Assembly (NCBI GenBank): GCA_001790525.1 | Contig: MGCU01000019.1 | Location: 1-58,238, forward strand | Source of the DNA: Candidatus Saccharibacteria bacterium RIFCSPHIGHO2_12_FULL_47_16b | GTDB taxonomy: Bacteria; Patescibacteriota; Saccharimonadia; Saccharimonadales; UBA10212 | Direction of reading: 5' to 3' | DNA length: 58,238 bases | Shown here: positions 9,762-17,018 of the stretch, piece after piece | Layout of the letters: each line of letters starts with the position of its first letter | Numbering within the stretch: the first letter of the stretch is position 1 | Notes under the pieces: model-generated | What the model saw: the letters and a program-made list of their open reading frames with translations, nothing else | Databases searched by the model: none | What the model was told of the DNA's origin: nothing | Position numbers and translations under genes: made by a program

Positions 9762-9798
9762 TTGACATTGTGGCTACATAAAGTGTATGATTTATGTA
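9762..9798 (+). promoter_or_regulatory. Promoter and operator of the RHH-RelE module
   Basis: TTGACA (9762-9767) and TATGAT (9786-9791) are 18 nt apart, and the ATG starts 6 nt after the -10 box, so the mRNA is probably leaderless. A perfect inverted repeat, TACATAAA (9775-9782) and TTTATGTA (9791-9798), straddles the -10 box and start codon. It is the likely binding site of the encoded antitoxin, which would repress its own operon. Confidence 0.75.
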
Positions 9799-10079
9799 TG
9801 AGTAACAATTCTAAAGCCATAAACATTACGTTGCCAGATGAGCTACTAGAGGCAATCGACAAAGCTGCCAAGAGTGAATATGCCAGCCGCAGTGATTTTA
9901 TTCGTGAATCGATTGTTCGTCGCCTAAAAGGCCAGCGAGTGGTTGACGAATGGGGTGATGAAGGTAATTGGGAAACGGTTGTCGATTTTCGAGATTTGCC
10001 AGGGGGTGGAATGCCTGCAGAAGAACTTCTGGAACGCCTAAAACACCTCAATGGACAAGATAAACAAAAACCTTCTTAA
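9798..10079 (+). CDS. Ribbon-helix-helix antitoxin / autoregulator
   Basis: A 93-residue CopG/ParD-like protein. The N-terminal strand AINITLP and the helices ELLEAIDKAAK and SRSDFIRESIVRRL form the DNA-binding ribbon-helix-helix, and the C-terminal part would wrap the toxin. The ORF track begins upstream at 9762, but that codon lies in the -35 box. The ATG at 9798 fits the promoter and the family's N-terminus. It overlaps the downstream toxin gene by 29 nt, so the two are translationally coupled. Confidence 0.85.
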   Translation: MSNNSKAINITLPDELLEAIDKAAKSEYASRSDFIRESIVRRLKGQRVVDEWGDEGNWETVVDFRDLPGGGMPAEELLERLKHLNGQDKQKPS

Positions 10080-10293
10080 AATCCCTCTCAAACAAAGGTC
10101 TCAAGTTGAACGTGTTGTTGAGCAGATAGTTAATAATCGGTTAGAAGGTTTAGACTCAAAGAAGATTAAGGGAACAAGCAATGTTTATAGAGTTCGTGTC
10201 GGAAATTACAGAATCATTTTCGCAAAAGAAGCACGGCAAAACATCGTAAGCATGATCAACAAACGCGACGAAAAAACCTACAAAGATTACTGA
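10051..10293 (+). CDS. RelE/ParE-family toxin
   Basis: An 80-residue RelE-fold protein, partner of the overlapping ribbon-helix-helix antitoxin. The typical core YRVRVGNYRIIF is present, followed by a C-terminal strand ending NKRDEKTYKDY. RelE members cleave ribosome-bound mRNA, while ParE members poison gyrase; the sequence does not decide which applies. It ends directly at a GC-rich island repeat. Confidence 0.85.
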   Translation: MDKINKNLLKIPLKQRSQVERVVEQIVNNRLEGLDSKKIKGTSNVYRVRVGNYRIIFAKEARQNIVSMINKRDEKTYKDY

Positions 10294-10616
10294 ACCCGGC
10301 GGACACCGCCAATTGGGCGGACAAAGTCTATTCCCCTTCCCCTAATTGGATTTCTATTTGAGCGTTTCGAAAAGAAATTACCCTTGCCGTTAGAGCTTCT
10401 ACAGACATATTTCCTATATCGCCTGCTTCTATGTGCGGCGATTTCCTGTTCATATGCCCTCATATGTTCGCTAAGGAATTTAGGAGAAATTTGCTGTACT
10501 ACCGGGTTAGATGAATCGTAAAAGAAGGATAATCTATTTCTTAAATGTTTAACCCATTCCTGAAGAAGTTCTCCTTCCGTAGTTGAATCAATTCCAGTTT
10601 CTCCAATATATGGCAT
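10287..10616 (-). CDS. Hypothetical protein, 109 aa, tail encoded in an island repeat
   Basis: I do not recognise this family. The first 85 residues look like an ordinary soluble helical protein. The last 15 (GIDFVRPIGGVRRVQ) are simply the translation of the GC-rich repeat at 10294-10340, so the original stop codon may have been lost when the repeat arrived. Upstream, TTGTTT and TGTAAT 17 nt apart lie 6 nt before the ATG. It overlaps the convergent toxin gene by 7 nt. Confidence 0.5.
   Translation of the reverse strand: MPYIGETGIDSTTEGELLQEWVKHLRNRLSFFYDSSNPVVQQISPKFLSEHMRAYEQEIAAHRSRRYRKYVCRSSNGKGNFFSKRSNRNPIRGRGIDFVRPIGGVRRVQ
10294..10340. repeat. Dispersed GC-rich island repeat, copy R2
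   Basis: This copy shares GGCGGACAAAGTCTATTCCC with R1 and has a CCGCC/GGCGG hairpin. It lies just after the RelE toxin stop and is read through by the opposing 109-aa frame. Confidence 0.75.
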
Positions 10617-10649
10617 CCGCGAATTACACCACTAATTATTAAATCAAAC

Positions 10650-10733
10650 AAGCACGAGCAATTTCAAACCCGGCGGGCTCCCACCTTCGCCAAGGCTTTG
10701 CGGACAAAGTCTATTCCCTCCGCCCCTCCCCGC
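10650..10733. repeat. Dispersed GC-rich island repeat, copy R3
   Basis: This is the longest copy. It combines the AGCACGAGCAATTTCAAACC module, also seen in R5, with the GCGGACAAAGTCTATTCCC core and the CTCCGCCCCTCCCCGC end. It fills the gap between the second toxin gene and the 109-aa gene. Confidence 0.8.
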
Positions 10734-10746
10734 AACTAATTTGGAC

Positions 10747-11019
10747 TTATTTCCTATAAACTTCGCGTCTATGTTGAACTCTCACGATATAGATCGTTTT
10801 ACCTTCGACAATCAAAATAACTCTGTAATCGCCAATTCGAAAACGATAATCACCAGCTTTATGCTTAGTCAATTTTTCTGCAAATTGCAAAGGGTCGTCA
10901 TGCTCAATAAAATACTCCAGTTTCTTGCCGATTCTACTACGAACCACCGTCGAAAGGCGATTTATATCTTGTTTGGCTGTCTTGGTAATCTTGTAGCTGT
11001 AGCTTCGCGAGGCTGACAT
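10747..11019 (-). CDS. RelE/YoeB-family toxin
   Basis: A 90-residue RelE-fold toxin. The N-terminus ITKTAKQDINRL, the central YRFRIGDYRVILIV and the C-terminal VQHRREVYRK match the family, including the late His-Arg-x2-Val-Tyr typical of mRNA interferases. It starts 1 nt after the antitoxin gene stops, so the pair is co-transcribed antitoxin first. It is unlikely to act as a gyrase poison given the conserved C-terminal His/Arg/Tyr, but activity is inferred. Confidence 0.88.
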   Translation of the reverse strand: MSASRSYSYKITKTAKQDINRLSTVVRSRIGKKLEYFIEHDDPLQFAEKLTKHKAGDYRFRIGDYRVILIVEGKTIYIVRVQHRREVYRK

Positions 11020-11271
11020 TTAGAGATTCCCGAAAACTTCTTCGAAGCTATAGACCTCACCCTTTTTAATTTGTTCTCGCGCTTCAGCAATGGATTCTAG
11101 GTACTTAGGATCACTTGCTGCGAGCAAATCCTCCAGTTTATCCAAATCAACAATAGCTCGCTCTTTTTTACCGCGACGAGTCACAATCAATACTTCATCA
11201 TCTGATATTGAATCCAAAGCATCAGCTAAATTATTACGTAATTTGCTAGCGCTAATTGTTTTTGTTCCCAT
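11020..11271 (-). CDS. Phd/YefM-family antitoxin
   Basis: An 83-residue antitoxin with the Phd/YefM DNA-binding N-terminus (TISASKLRNNLADALD) and the VLIVTRRGKKERAIVDLD strand pair, then an acidic toxin-binding tail. The ORF track starts at 11295. I choose the ATG at 11271 because AAGGAGG lies 9 nt upstream and the protein then begins as family members do. It precedes the RelE/YoeB toxin and probably represses their shared promoter. Confidence 0.88.
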   Translation of the reverse strand: MGTKTISASKLRNNLADALDSISDDEVLIVTRRGKKERAIVDLDKLEDLLAASDPKYLESIAEAREQIKKGEVYSFEEVFGNL

Positions 11272-11288
11272 TTTTTCATTCCTCCTTA

Positions 11289-11329
11289 TGTACAAACTAA
11301 TTGTACATTTAATTAGTACGTAATGTCAA
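11289..11329 (-). promoter_or_regulatory. Promoter and palindromic operator of the YefM-YoeB-like module
   Basis: On the minus strand TTGACA (11324-11329) and TACAAT (11300-11305) are 18 nt apart. A perfect palindrome TGTACAA-N5-TTGTACA (11289-11307) overlaps the -10 box, as expected for antitoxin autoregulation. The -35 box is the end of repeat R4. Confidence 0.8.
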
Positions 11330-11354
11330 GCGGCGGACAGGCTATTCCCTTTCC
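11324..11354. repeat. Dispersed GC-rich island repeat, short copy R4
   Basis: A shortened copy with GCGGACAGGCTATTCCCT, missing the second GC-rich half. Its TGTCAAGC end supplies the TTGACA -35 box of the antitoxin promoter. Confidence 0.6.
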
Positions 11355-11373
11355 AAAGTAAACAAAGTTTTAT

Positions 11374-11682
11374 CTACTTAGTTATAAGTAGAGGTATTTT
11401 CGTAGGTGTCAAAAGCTCTTTTGGTATTCGTATTACTGCCGGCTGCAAAGGTTTTTCGTCACAAATAGGCGTAGTGGACTCCCGGCTTTCCCGTCTTATT
11501 TCGTCCATCTGTCCAGCTATTGGTATTAAACAAATTCCAGGAGAAGAGAATGGAACTCGCACAATCTCTGTCCTGCCTCCAAAAGTATAAGCAGACCAGA
11601 AACCAACAACTGATGCTGCTACTGTTCCTAGCGCTCCTATTGCCAAAGTTCTATTTCGTATACCTGGTAAAACTTCTCTCAT
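11374..11682 (-). CDS. Small single-pass membrane protein, 102 aa, unknown
   Basis: I do not recognise this protein. Residues about 14-34 (LAIGALGTVAASVVGFWSAY) form one membrane segment, and the remainder is a polar, proline-rich outer or inner domain. The promoter is strong: TTGACA and TAAAAT 17 nt apart, with the ATG 7 nt after the -10 box. It lies between repeats R4 and R5, as one unit of the accessory island. Confidence 0.6.
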   Translation of the reverse strand: MREVLPGIRNRTLAIGALGTVAASVVGFWSAYTFGGRTEIVRVPFSSPGICLIPIAGQMDEIRRESRESTTPICDEKPLQPAVIRIPKELLTPTKIPLLITK

Positions 11683-11689
11683 TTTTCAT

Positions 11690-11718
11690 ATTTTAACCAT
11701 TAATTTATAAAATGTCAA
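11690..11718 (-). promoter_or_regulatory. Promoter of the 102-aa membrane gene
   Basis: TTGACA (11713-11718) and TAAAAT (11690-11695) have an ideal 17-nt spacer on the minus strand. The -35 box is the terminal part of repeat R5. Confidence 0.7.
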
Positions 11719-11783
11719 GCACGAGCAATTTCAAACCCGGGCGCCAAGGCTATGGTAGACTATGCCACTGGCCCCTCCCCACG
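11713..11783. repeat. Dispersed GC-rich island repeat, copy R5
   Basis: This copy has the AGCACGAGCAATTTCAAACC module shared with R3 and the final GGCCCCTCCCCACGC. The middle is diverged (CAAGGCTATGGTAGACTATG). It fills the gap between the 184-aa and 102-aa genes. Confidence 0.7.
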
Positions 11784-12338
11784 CTATTTCCTTTCAATCA
11801 CATGATCAGCAAACTTTACTATTGAGCCATCCAAGTCAAAATGATCATTTATATTATCCTCGAGTTTCTCAGCTAAGACTATCAAGTCAGCTAGTTCTTT
11901 CATTGTCTCTTTCAGTTGAGCCTTGAAGCTCTTCTCGTCGAGCTTTATTTCACCTTGCAATATACGGTGAATGTAATCATTTCTCCGATTAACAAAAGGA
12001 GATAGCTTATCCATGAGATCTTTCATAAAATCCTCATTATCATTCGAGAAGAATTTAATGGCTTTTAACTCTTCTTTCAGATTACCGAGCGTGAGATTTT
12101 CAAACCTTCTTTCTGCTATTAAAGTAACTCCTTCCCTGGTGACTGCCGATTTATGACTATAGATTTTTAAGAGAGACGTTTTCAATTTCAATTCAAGGAA
12201 TTGCTCATACACTACAAATATACCTATTAAGCGTACGGTGTTATCTTTCTTTTCGAGAGGCTCGTCTAAGATTCTTTCCAAAAAATCTGCTCGGCTTTTT
12301 GCCTTTTTGATTGCATCAAGGTTGGTTTTATTAGTCAT
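11784..12338 (-). CDS. Hypothetical helical protein, 184 aa
   Basis: I do not recognise a named family. The protein is almost entirely helical and charged, with no membrane segment. The central NRRDYIHRIL-like stretch (FVNRRNDYIHRIL) resembles the R-x4-6-H motif of HEPN proteins, so an RNase or RNA-binding role is possible but unproven. A TAAAAT box lies 6 nt before the ATG, consistent with a leaderless transcript. It is divergent from the 12395 gene. Confidence 0.65.
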   Translation of the reverse strand: MTNKTNLDAIKKAKSRADFLERILDEPLEKKDNTVRLIGIFVVYEQFLELKLKTSLLKIYSHKSAVTREGVTLIAERRFENLTLGNLKEELKAIKFFSNDNEDFMKDLMDKLSPFVNRRNDYIHRILQGEIKLDEKSFKAQLKETMKELADLIVLAEKLEDNINDHFDLDGSIVKFADHVIERK

Positions 12339-12381
12339 AAGTATATTTTACCTCTAATTGTCCGCTCGTTCCCTTCCAGCG

Positions 12382-12394
12382 TATAATTCGAACT
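12382..12394 (+). promoter_or_regulatory. -10 box of the 12395 gene
   Basis: TATAAT at 12382-12387 ends 7 nt before the ATG, so transcription should begin at the start codon. The preceding GTCCGC...TTCCCTTCC resembles a decayed fragment of the island repeat. Confidence 0.5.
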
Positions 12395-12703
12395 ATGAAT
12401 AATTGGATTGCAGCAGCTGGTGTTTTCGTTGCACTTCTCGGTTTTGTTTATAAAGTTTGGGAGAAGAGCCATAGAAAATTAAAAATCATAAAAGCAGTTT
12501 ATGGTAAGAATAATTTAACTCAAGACATTGCTAAAAATCTCAATAGGAAGATTAAGAATAATAAATTACATGTACAACTTACTAATGAAATTGGGGGAGA
12601 TCCTGCTAAAGGAGAGCGTAAGATTGCCAGAATAAAATATTGGTATGATGGTAAACGCCATAAAGTCGAATACGTTGAACTGGAGATAATTGATCTTCCC
12701 TAA
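12395..12703 (+). CDS. Small membrane-anchored protein, 102 aa, unknown
   Basis: An N-terminal membrane helix (WIAAAGVFVALLGFVYKVW) is followed by a basic, lysine-rich cytoplasmic or external domain with KIARIKYWYDGKRHKVEYVE strands. I do not recognise it. It has no Shine-Dalgarno site and a leaderless-type promoter. Its AT-rich codon use (many AAA/AAT) differs from the core genes on either side of the island, which suggests transfer. Confidence 0.6.
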   Translation: MNNWIAAAGVFVALLGFVYKVWEKSHRKLKIIKAVYGKNNLTQDIAKNLNRKIKNNKLHVQLTNEIGGDPAKGERKIARIKYWYDGKRHKVEYVELEIIDLP

Positions 12704-12720
12704 ATCGGACTCTCAAAAAC

Positions 12721-12734
12721 AGAGGAAGCGTTTG
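12721..12734 (+). repeat. 14-bp direct repeat, left copy
   Basis: AGAGGAAGCGTTTG occurs exactly here and again at 13755-13768, bracketing the methyltransferase gene and the structured region. The 140-bp gap (12704-12843) also holds small hairpins (TCTGG/CCAGA, CAGGC/GCCTG) and no gene. Confidence 0.6.
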
Positions 12735-12843
12735 GGTCCGGGCATCTGGCGAGCCCCAGAAGTAGAACAAGTTCACTACCGGGCAGGCCTGATTTGATGT
12801 TGCCGTGCCTGAAGTTCGATGAGATCATATTCTTACGTCTACG

Positions 12844-13512
12844 ATGAGCTATTACCAGAGGTTTGGGCCCGTGCTAAAAACCAGAATCTTTAAACGATAC
12901 CTGCGGTGGGCCTATAAAAAAGGTGCAGAAGATTTAGTCAAGCTCAATTTTAAGCCAGGCTTCAAAAAAGAAGATTTTACGTGCTTACTGTGCGGAGTTG
13001 GCAGTGAGCAAACCGCAAATGAATTTATTAGGTTTGTAACAAACAGAAATCCACGAGCAAAAATTTGGATCATTGATTTGGGTGAAAAACAAGTAACGGC
13101 AGTAAAAAAACTAGTAAAAGAACGGCTTGCCAAGTTCGATGTAAATATAAGAAGAGTCAATGCTCTTGAGCTCAATAAGCTATTGCCGGAAGCCAGTTTG
13201 GATTGGATAGAAACCGATGGTTTCTTAGAATATTTTGACCGTCAGTCTTTAAAAAGACTACTCACTATTTGGCATGGTCTTTTAAATGCCGACGGATTTA
13301 TAACTACCAGAGATTTTGTGAGCAGCAGTAGAATTACCATAACTACTGATGCTTTTAGAATTTGGTTAGCCAAACGTTGGCTTGGTGTTAGTCTGTTTCG
13401 GCACACCAAAAAGGAACTTGTCAGTCTTTTTAAAAGCTCTGGTTTCAATTTTGTGGTGGGTCCGACTCCTTTGCCAACCTACAAAAGGTTTACTCTTGTT
13501 AAGCGCAGTTAA
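12844..13512 (+). CDS. Class I SAM-dependent methyltransferase-like protein
   Basis: A 222-residue Rossmann-fold methyltransferase. A glycine-containing SAM loop sits at LLCGVGSEQTANEF (near 48), an acidic residue follows in WIIDLGEKQ, and motif IV is near WIETDGFLEYFDR; after a helix comes LNADGFITTRDF. The substrate cannot be told. The ATG at 12844 lacks an obvious Shine-Dalgarno site. AT-rich composition and flanking 14-bp direct repeats suggest it was acquired. A perfect hairpin follows the stop. Confidence 0.75.
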   Translation: MSYYQRFGPVLKTRIFKRYLRWAYKKGAEDLVKLNFKPGFKKEDFTCLLCGVGSEQTANEFIRFVTNRNPRAKIWIIDLGEKQVTAVKKLVKERLAKFDVNIRRVNALELNKLLPEASLDWIETDGFLEYFDRQSLKRLLTIWHGLLNADGFITTRDFVSSSRITITTDAFRIWLAKRWLGVSLFRHTKKELVSLFKSSGFNFVVGPTPLPTYKRFTLVKRS

Positions 13513-13527
13513 TGGGTTCGGGCCGCA

Positions 13528-13553
13528 GTAGTATCCGCCTGAGGCGGAACTAC
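13528..13553 (+). terminator. Hairpin after the methyltransferase gene
   Basis: GTAGT and CCGCC pair with GGCGG and ACTAC around a TGA loop. There is no T-run, so it may stabilise the 3' end rather than terminate transcription, or it may be the first stem of the structured region that follows. Confidence 0.4.
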
Positions 13554-13559
13554 ACGGCA

Positions 13560-13770
13560 GGCATTAGCCGGAAAACAGATGAATTAAAGATAAAGCGAGT
13601 CCCTAACTTGCGAAAACATCTGACGAGACCCGAGTAGATGTTGTTGAAAAGAGGCGACCTTGGGTGCGAGAGCTGTTTGACGAACAAAGCTGCCGGTGGC
13701 AAGTTTGTGAGGAGTTCTCGAGCAAGCCTGTTTCCAACAACAGCTACATCGAGTAGAGGAAGCGTTTGAG
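13560..13770. ncRNA. Candidate structured non-coding RNA region
   Basis: This stretch has no ORF but has nested self-complementarity. AACATCT/AGATGTT forms a hairpin. A long-range stem joins GATG-TTGTTG (13637-13646) to CAACAA...CATC (13735-13750). Inside it CGAGAGCT (13667-13674) pairs with AGTTCTCG (13713-13720), enclosing ACAAA/TTTGT and GCC/GGC around GGT. The internal loop GACGA / GAGGAG resembles that of the dispersed hairpin elements elsewhere in the window. Strand and expression are unknown. Confidence 0.45.
13755..13768 (+). repeat. 14-bp direct repeat, right copy
   Basis: AGAGGAAGCGTTTG is repeated from 12721-12734. It is the right edge of the possible methyltransferase cassette, 20 bp before the end of clpC. 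Confidence 0.6.
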
Positions 13771-13787
13771 GAAGGTAGGGGCGAGTG

Positions 13788-16256
13788 CTACTCGGTGGTG
13801 GCGGCGTAGGTTAGTTCTTTGGCTTTGGCACCGACGGTTACCACATCGCCTTTTTGGTAGGATTCATCCAGCATGCCGGCGGCAATTGAATCTTCCAGTG
13901 TTTCCTGTAACAGCCGGCGCATTGGCCGAGCACCGTTTTTAGCGTCATAACCTTCTTTTAGCAGATATTCTTTGGCATCTTTACTTACTTCCAGACCAAG
14001 GCCTTTTTTAACCAAACGGGCCCGCAGATCATCAAGCTGTATGTCTAAAATCTTGAGGGCATCTTTTTTAGTCAAAGCCCTAAACACTACAATTTTGTCA
14101 ATCCGGTTAAGCAGTTCCGGCCGCATCATCCTCTTAAGTTCGTCCAGAACTTTTTTCTTGTTAGCGTTATGCAATTCATCCAGTTTTTCTGTATCGGTCG
14201 CGCTAAAGCCAAAGCTAGCTTCTTTTTGCAACTTCTCCGCTCCAATATTAGAAGTCATAATCACAATCGTGTTGGTAAAATCAATCTTACGGCCCTTAGC
14301 ATCAGTTAACGAACCATCTTCCAGAATTTGCAGCAGCATGTTAAAGACGTCCGGATGGGCTTTTTCGATTTCATCAAACAGCACTACCGAATAAGGGTGA
14401 TGGCGGATTTTATCAGTTAATTGGCCGCTGTCATCATAGCCAACGTAGCCGGGCGGCGCGCCGACTAAACGTGCAACAGTGTGATGCTCGCCAAATTCAC
14501 TCATATCAATTTTGACCAGCGCTTCATCTGAACCAAAGAATTCGCGGGCTAACACCCGGGCTAGTTCAGTCTTGCCAACGCCGGTTGGTCCCATGAAAAT
14601 AAATGAGCCGATCGGGCGCTTTTCGCTGGAGATACCAGAGCGGCTACGCCGCACGGCGCTGGCTACCGTTTTGACAGCCTCGTCTTGGCCAATAATGTAG
14701 CGGCCCAGATTTTTTTCTAAATTAATCAGATATTTGGCTTCGGAACGAATAACTTTAGCTACCGGAATGCTGGTTATGCGCGCCACGGTTTGGGCCACAT
14801 CATCGGAAGTTATCGGAATTGGTTTGCCGGTTTTGTGAGTCGCTTCCAGCTGTTTAATTTGCTCTTTTAGCTGGCTGGCTTTTTGTTTTTCGCGGGCAGC
14901 TTTTTCATAATCCTCGTTATCAACGGCTTCATCAATCCGACCGTTGACTAGCTTCAGTTCTTTTTGCAAGGAACGCATCTCCGGCGGAGTTTTGCCCTTA
15001 TTGACCCGTAAATAAGCGGCTGTTTCATCTAAAAGGTCAATCGCTTTATCCGGCATAAAACGATCAACGATGTAGCGTCGGGCAAACTGAACGGTATCAC
15101 TTAAAACCTCGTCATTGAATTTAACGCCGTGGAATTCTTCGTAGTAAGAACTCAAGCCTTTTAAGATAGCCAGCGTTTCGGGTGAGGTTGTTTCGGGCAC
15201 TTGAATGGGCTGGAAGCGTCGCTCTAAGGCGGCGTCTTTTTCAACGTAGCGGGTGTAATCATCGGTAGTTGTGGCGCCGATCATCTGGATGCGACCGCGG
15301 GCCAGTGATGGCTTGAGGATATTGCCGGCATCCATGCTGCCCTCGGCGGCGCCAGCGCCAACAATCAAGTGCAGCTCATCAATAAAGATAATTAGGTTTT
15401 TGTCATTTTCCAGCTCGGTAATAACCTTCTTGAGACGGTCTTCAAACTCACCGCGGTATTTGGTGCCGGCAATCATGCCAGCCAAATCCAGCATAATGAT
15501 GCGTTTATCAAGCAGGCTATCGGGTACTTCCTCTTTGACGATACGTTGAGCGATGCCTTCGACGATGGCGGTTTTACCAACCCCCGGCTCGCCAATCAAA
15601 ACCGGATTATTTTTAGTCCGGCGGTTAAGAATGGTGATAACTCTTTTAATTTGGGCCTCGCGACCAACCACCGGGTCCAGTTTGCCGTCGCGGGCCATCT
15701 GCGTCATATCAGTGCCAAAAAATTCCAAAGCCGATTTTTTACCGCGCTTGCCACGCTGGCCAGCTGCCACACCGCCGCGACCTTCTTCATATTGCTGTCG
15801 GTTAAGAAACTGCTCAACTTCGCCGCTTAGCCGGTCAAGATCAATGCCCATATCGCGCAGCAGCGTCGTAGCCCGGGCGTTCTTTTGGCTCAAGATGCTG
15901 TATAAAATGTGCTCGGTGCCGCAGACATCCTGATTAAATTCCTGGGCAATTTCCCAAGCCATCTTAAGTGTTAATTTAGCGGTTTCGGATAGCCCTTTGC
16001 CGCCCATGCTAATAATCAAGGTTTTTGGAGTTAGATTAAGCGCTAAGCGGGCTCGATCTAAGGTAATGCCCTGTTCTTCTAAAATTTTGGCGGCCATTGA
16101 ACCATTTTGGGCCAGCAGTCCTAAAAGTAGGTGTTCAGTGCCGATGTAGGCGCTACCGGATGCTCTGGCGATGGCATCGGCATGACGCAAACTTTGAAGT
16201 GCGTTGTTAGTTAAATGGCTCAAAAAATCTTGGAAATCTGGCGAATTTGGAATCAA
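13788..16256 (-). CDS. clpC: ATP-dependent Clp protease ATP-binding subunit ClpC
   Basis: ClpC unfolds proteins and feeds them to ClpP. The 822-residue protein has two N-terminal Clp repeats (about 5-145), AAA domain 1 with GEPGVGKT near 225, a middle region with a UVR-like segment ([20 protein letters not shown], about 440-460), and AAA domain 2 with GPTGVGKT near 560. The start is TTG, supported by AGGAG about 8 nt upstream; no ATG fits the family N-terminus better. A CIRCE-like operator in its promoter points to HrcA control. Confidence 0.96.
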   Translation of the reverse strand: MIPNSPDFQDFLSHLTNNALQSLRHADAIARASGSAYIGTEHLLLGLLAQNGSMAAKILEEQGITLDRARLALNLTPKTLIISMGGKGLSETAKLTLKMAWEIAQEFNQDVCGTEHILYSILSQKNARATTLLRDMGIDLDRLSGEVEQFLNRQQYEEGRGGVAAGQRGKRGKKSALEFFGTDMTQMARDGKLDPVVGREAQIKRVITILNRRTKNNPVLIGEPGVGKTAIVEGIAQRIVKEEVPDSLLDKRIIMLDLAGMIAGTKYRGEFEDRLKKVITELENDKNLIIFIDELHLIVGAGAAEGSMDAGNILKPSLARGRIQMIGATTTDDYTRYVEKDAALERRFQPIQVPETTSPETLAILKGLSSYYEEFHGVKFNDEVLSDTVQFARRYIVDRFMPDKAIDLLDETAAYLRVNKGKTPPEMRSLQKELKLVNGRIDEAVDNEDYEKAAREKQKASQLKEQIKQLEATHKTGKPIPITSDDVAQTVARITSIPVAKVIRSEAKYLINLEKNLGRYIIGQDEAVKTVASAVRRSRSGISSEKRPIGSFIFMGPTGVGKTELARVLAREFFGSDEALVKIDMSEFGEHHTVARLVGAPPGYVGYDDSGQLTDKIRHHPYSVVLFDEIEKAHPDVFNMLLQILEDGSLTDAKGRKIDFTNTIVIMTSNIGAEKLQKEASFGFSATDTEKLDELHNANKKKVLDELKRMMRPELLNRIDKIVVFRALTKKDALKILDIQLDDLRARLVKKGLGLEVSKDAKEYLLKEGYDAKNGARPMRRLLQETLEDSIAAGMLDESYQKGDVVTVGAKAKELTYAATTE

Positions 16257-16275
16257 AAAATTACTCCTGTAATTT

Positions 16276-16330
16276 TTAGTTGCTAGTCGCTTGTCACCAG
16301 TGACTAGAGACTATTGACTAGTGACTAGCG
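16276..16330. repeat. Quasi-palindromic low-complexity repeat in the clpC leader
   Basis: Degenerate iterations of GTGACTAG and its complement AGTCACTA lie here. It matches the repeat at 43450-43517 in sequence type and would form imperfect hairpins in the clpC mRNA leader. Confidence 0.7.
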
Positions 16331-16348
16331 GATGCGTACTGCATCCGC
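16328..16348 (-). promoter_or_regulatory. Hairpin at the clpC transcription start
   Basis: GCGGATGC and GCATCCGC pair perfectly around five bases immediately downstream of the clpC -10 box. There is no T-run on either side. It would be the 5' end of the mRNA and could stabilise it. Confidence 0.5.
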
Positions 16349-16351
16349 TCC

Positions 16352-16390
16352 ATTATACCACAAACTGGCACTCTTGGGTCAAGAGTGCCA
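16352..16390 (-). promoter_or_regulatory. clpC promoter with CIRCE-like HrcA operator
   Basis: TGGCACTC (16366-16373), nine bases, then GAGTGCCA (16383-16390) matches the CIRCE pattern TTAGCACTC-N9-GAGTGCTAA apart from the outer bases. It overlaps the promoter TTGACC (16377-16382) / TATAAT (16352-16357), spacer 19 nt. HrcA binding here would repress clpC until heat shock. Confidence 0.8.
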
Positions 16391-16416
16391 ATTACGCCGT
16401 CCAAGAAGATAGATAT

Positions 16417-16445
16417 TTGGTTGATAGTTGATTGAGCTGTATTAT
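16417..16445 (+). promoter_or_regulatory. Promoter of the 163-aa membrane protein gene
   Basis: TTGGTT (16417-16422) and TATTAT (16440-16445) are 17 nt apart on the plus strand, followed by a short leader with AAGGAGG before the ATG. Confidence 0.55.
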
Positions 16446-16475
16446 GTGTTCATAAATTAAGGAGGTTCAACAAAC

Positions 16476-16967
16476 ATGTTAAGTCAGCTGGAGGCCAGCC
16501 TTGAAGGATTATTCAAAGGCGCGCCCAAACTACCCGAGAAAGCCAAAGACGCTATCGTTCAGTGGCTACCTTGGATAAATCTAATTCTTGGACTGCTTAC
16601 TCTATGGGCAGCCTACTCCCTGTGGCGTTGGGCCGATGTCGCTAACACTATCGTCAATTACGCCAACGAACTGTCTCGAGCCCTAGGTGGCACTGGCGTA
16701 TCAGTTGACCGCTTCACGGTTGGCGTTTGGATAGCGATTGGTGTGTTGGTGGTGGAGGCCATATTGTACCTAGCGGCCTTTCCCGGCACGCGAGATCGCA
16801 AAAAGTCAGGTTGGAATCTGCTGTTTTATGCCCTACTTGTTAACATCGTCTACGGCGTAGTCGTACTATTTACCGACTATGGCGGCGTTGGTAACTTTTT
16901 GGGTTACGTGATTGGCTCGGTTATTGGACTATACTTCTTGTTCCAGCTAAAACCCAAGTACAACTAG
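16476..16967 (+). CDS. Four-helix integral membrane protein, 163 aa, unknown
   Basis: Four membrane segments are visible (about 32-52, 85-107, 117-137, 141-160), starting with PWINLILGLLTLWAAYSL. Before them is a short amphipathic N-terminal stretch. I do not recognise a named family and see no transport or catalytic motif. The start is supported by AAGGAGG upstream. It has its own promoter, divergent from clpC, and a strong bidirectional terminator separates it from nusA. Confidence 0.8.
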   Translation: MLSQLEASLEGLFKGAPKLPEKAKDAIVQWLPWINLILGLLTLWAAYSLWRWADVANTIVNYANELSRALGGTGVSVDRFTVGVWIAIGVLVVEAILYLAAFPGTRDRKKSGWNLLFYALLVNIVYGVVVLFTDYGGVGNFLGYVIGSVIGLYFLFQLKPKYN

Positions 16968-16984
16968 AAGCTAGAAGTACTTTT

Positions 16985-17018
16985 AAGAAAGCGGCCGATT
17001 CGGCCGCTTTCTTTATTT
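16985..17018. terminator. Bidirectional terminator between the membrane gene and nusA
   Basis: AAGAAAGCGGCCGA (16985-16998) and TCGGCCGCTTTCTT (17000-17013) pair over 14 bp, flanked by T-rich sequence on both strands. The right arm reaches the nusA stop codon. Confidence 0.85.

Noticed and set aside
9638-10051. 137-aa minus-strand ORF
   Set aside because: It is antisense to the ribbon-helix-helix gene and reads through repeat R1; it has no plausible start or family.
9699-11783. Integron attC sites
   Set aside because: The repeats lack paired R'/L' boxes with GTTRRRY, occur in mixed gene orientations, and no integrase is visible. I keep cassette-like only as a hypothesis.
12704-12843. tRNA gene suggested by GTTCGATGA
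   Set aside because: No acceptor stem or anticodon arm can be formed around it.
13560-13770. RNase P RNA or tmRNA
   Set aside because: Neither the GAGGAAAGTCCGGGC core of RNase P nor the tRNA-like ends of tmRNA are present.
15546-15933. 94- and 126-aa plus-strand ORFs inside clpC
   Set aside because: They are shadow frames of a strongly conserved gene.
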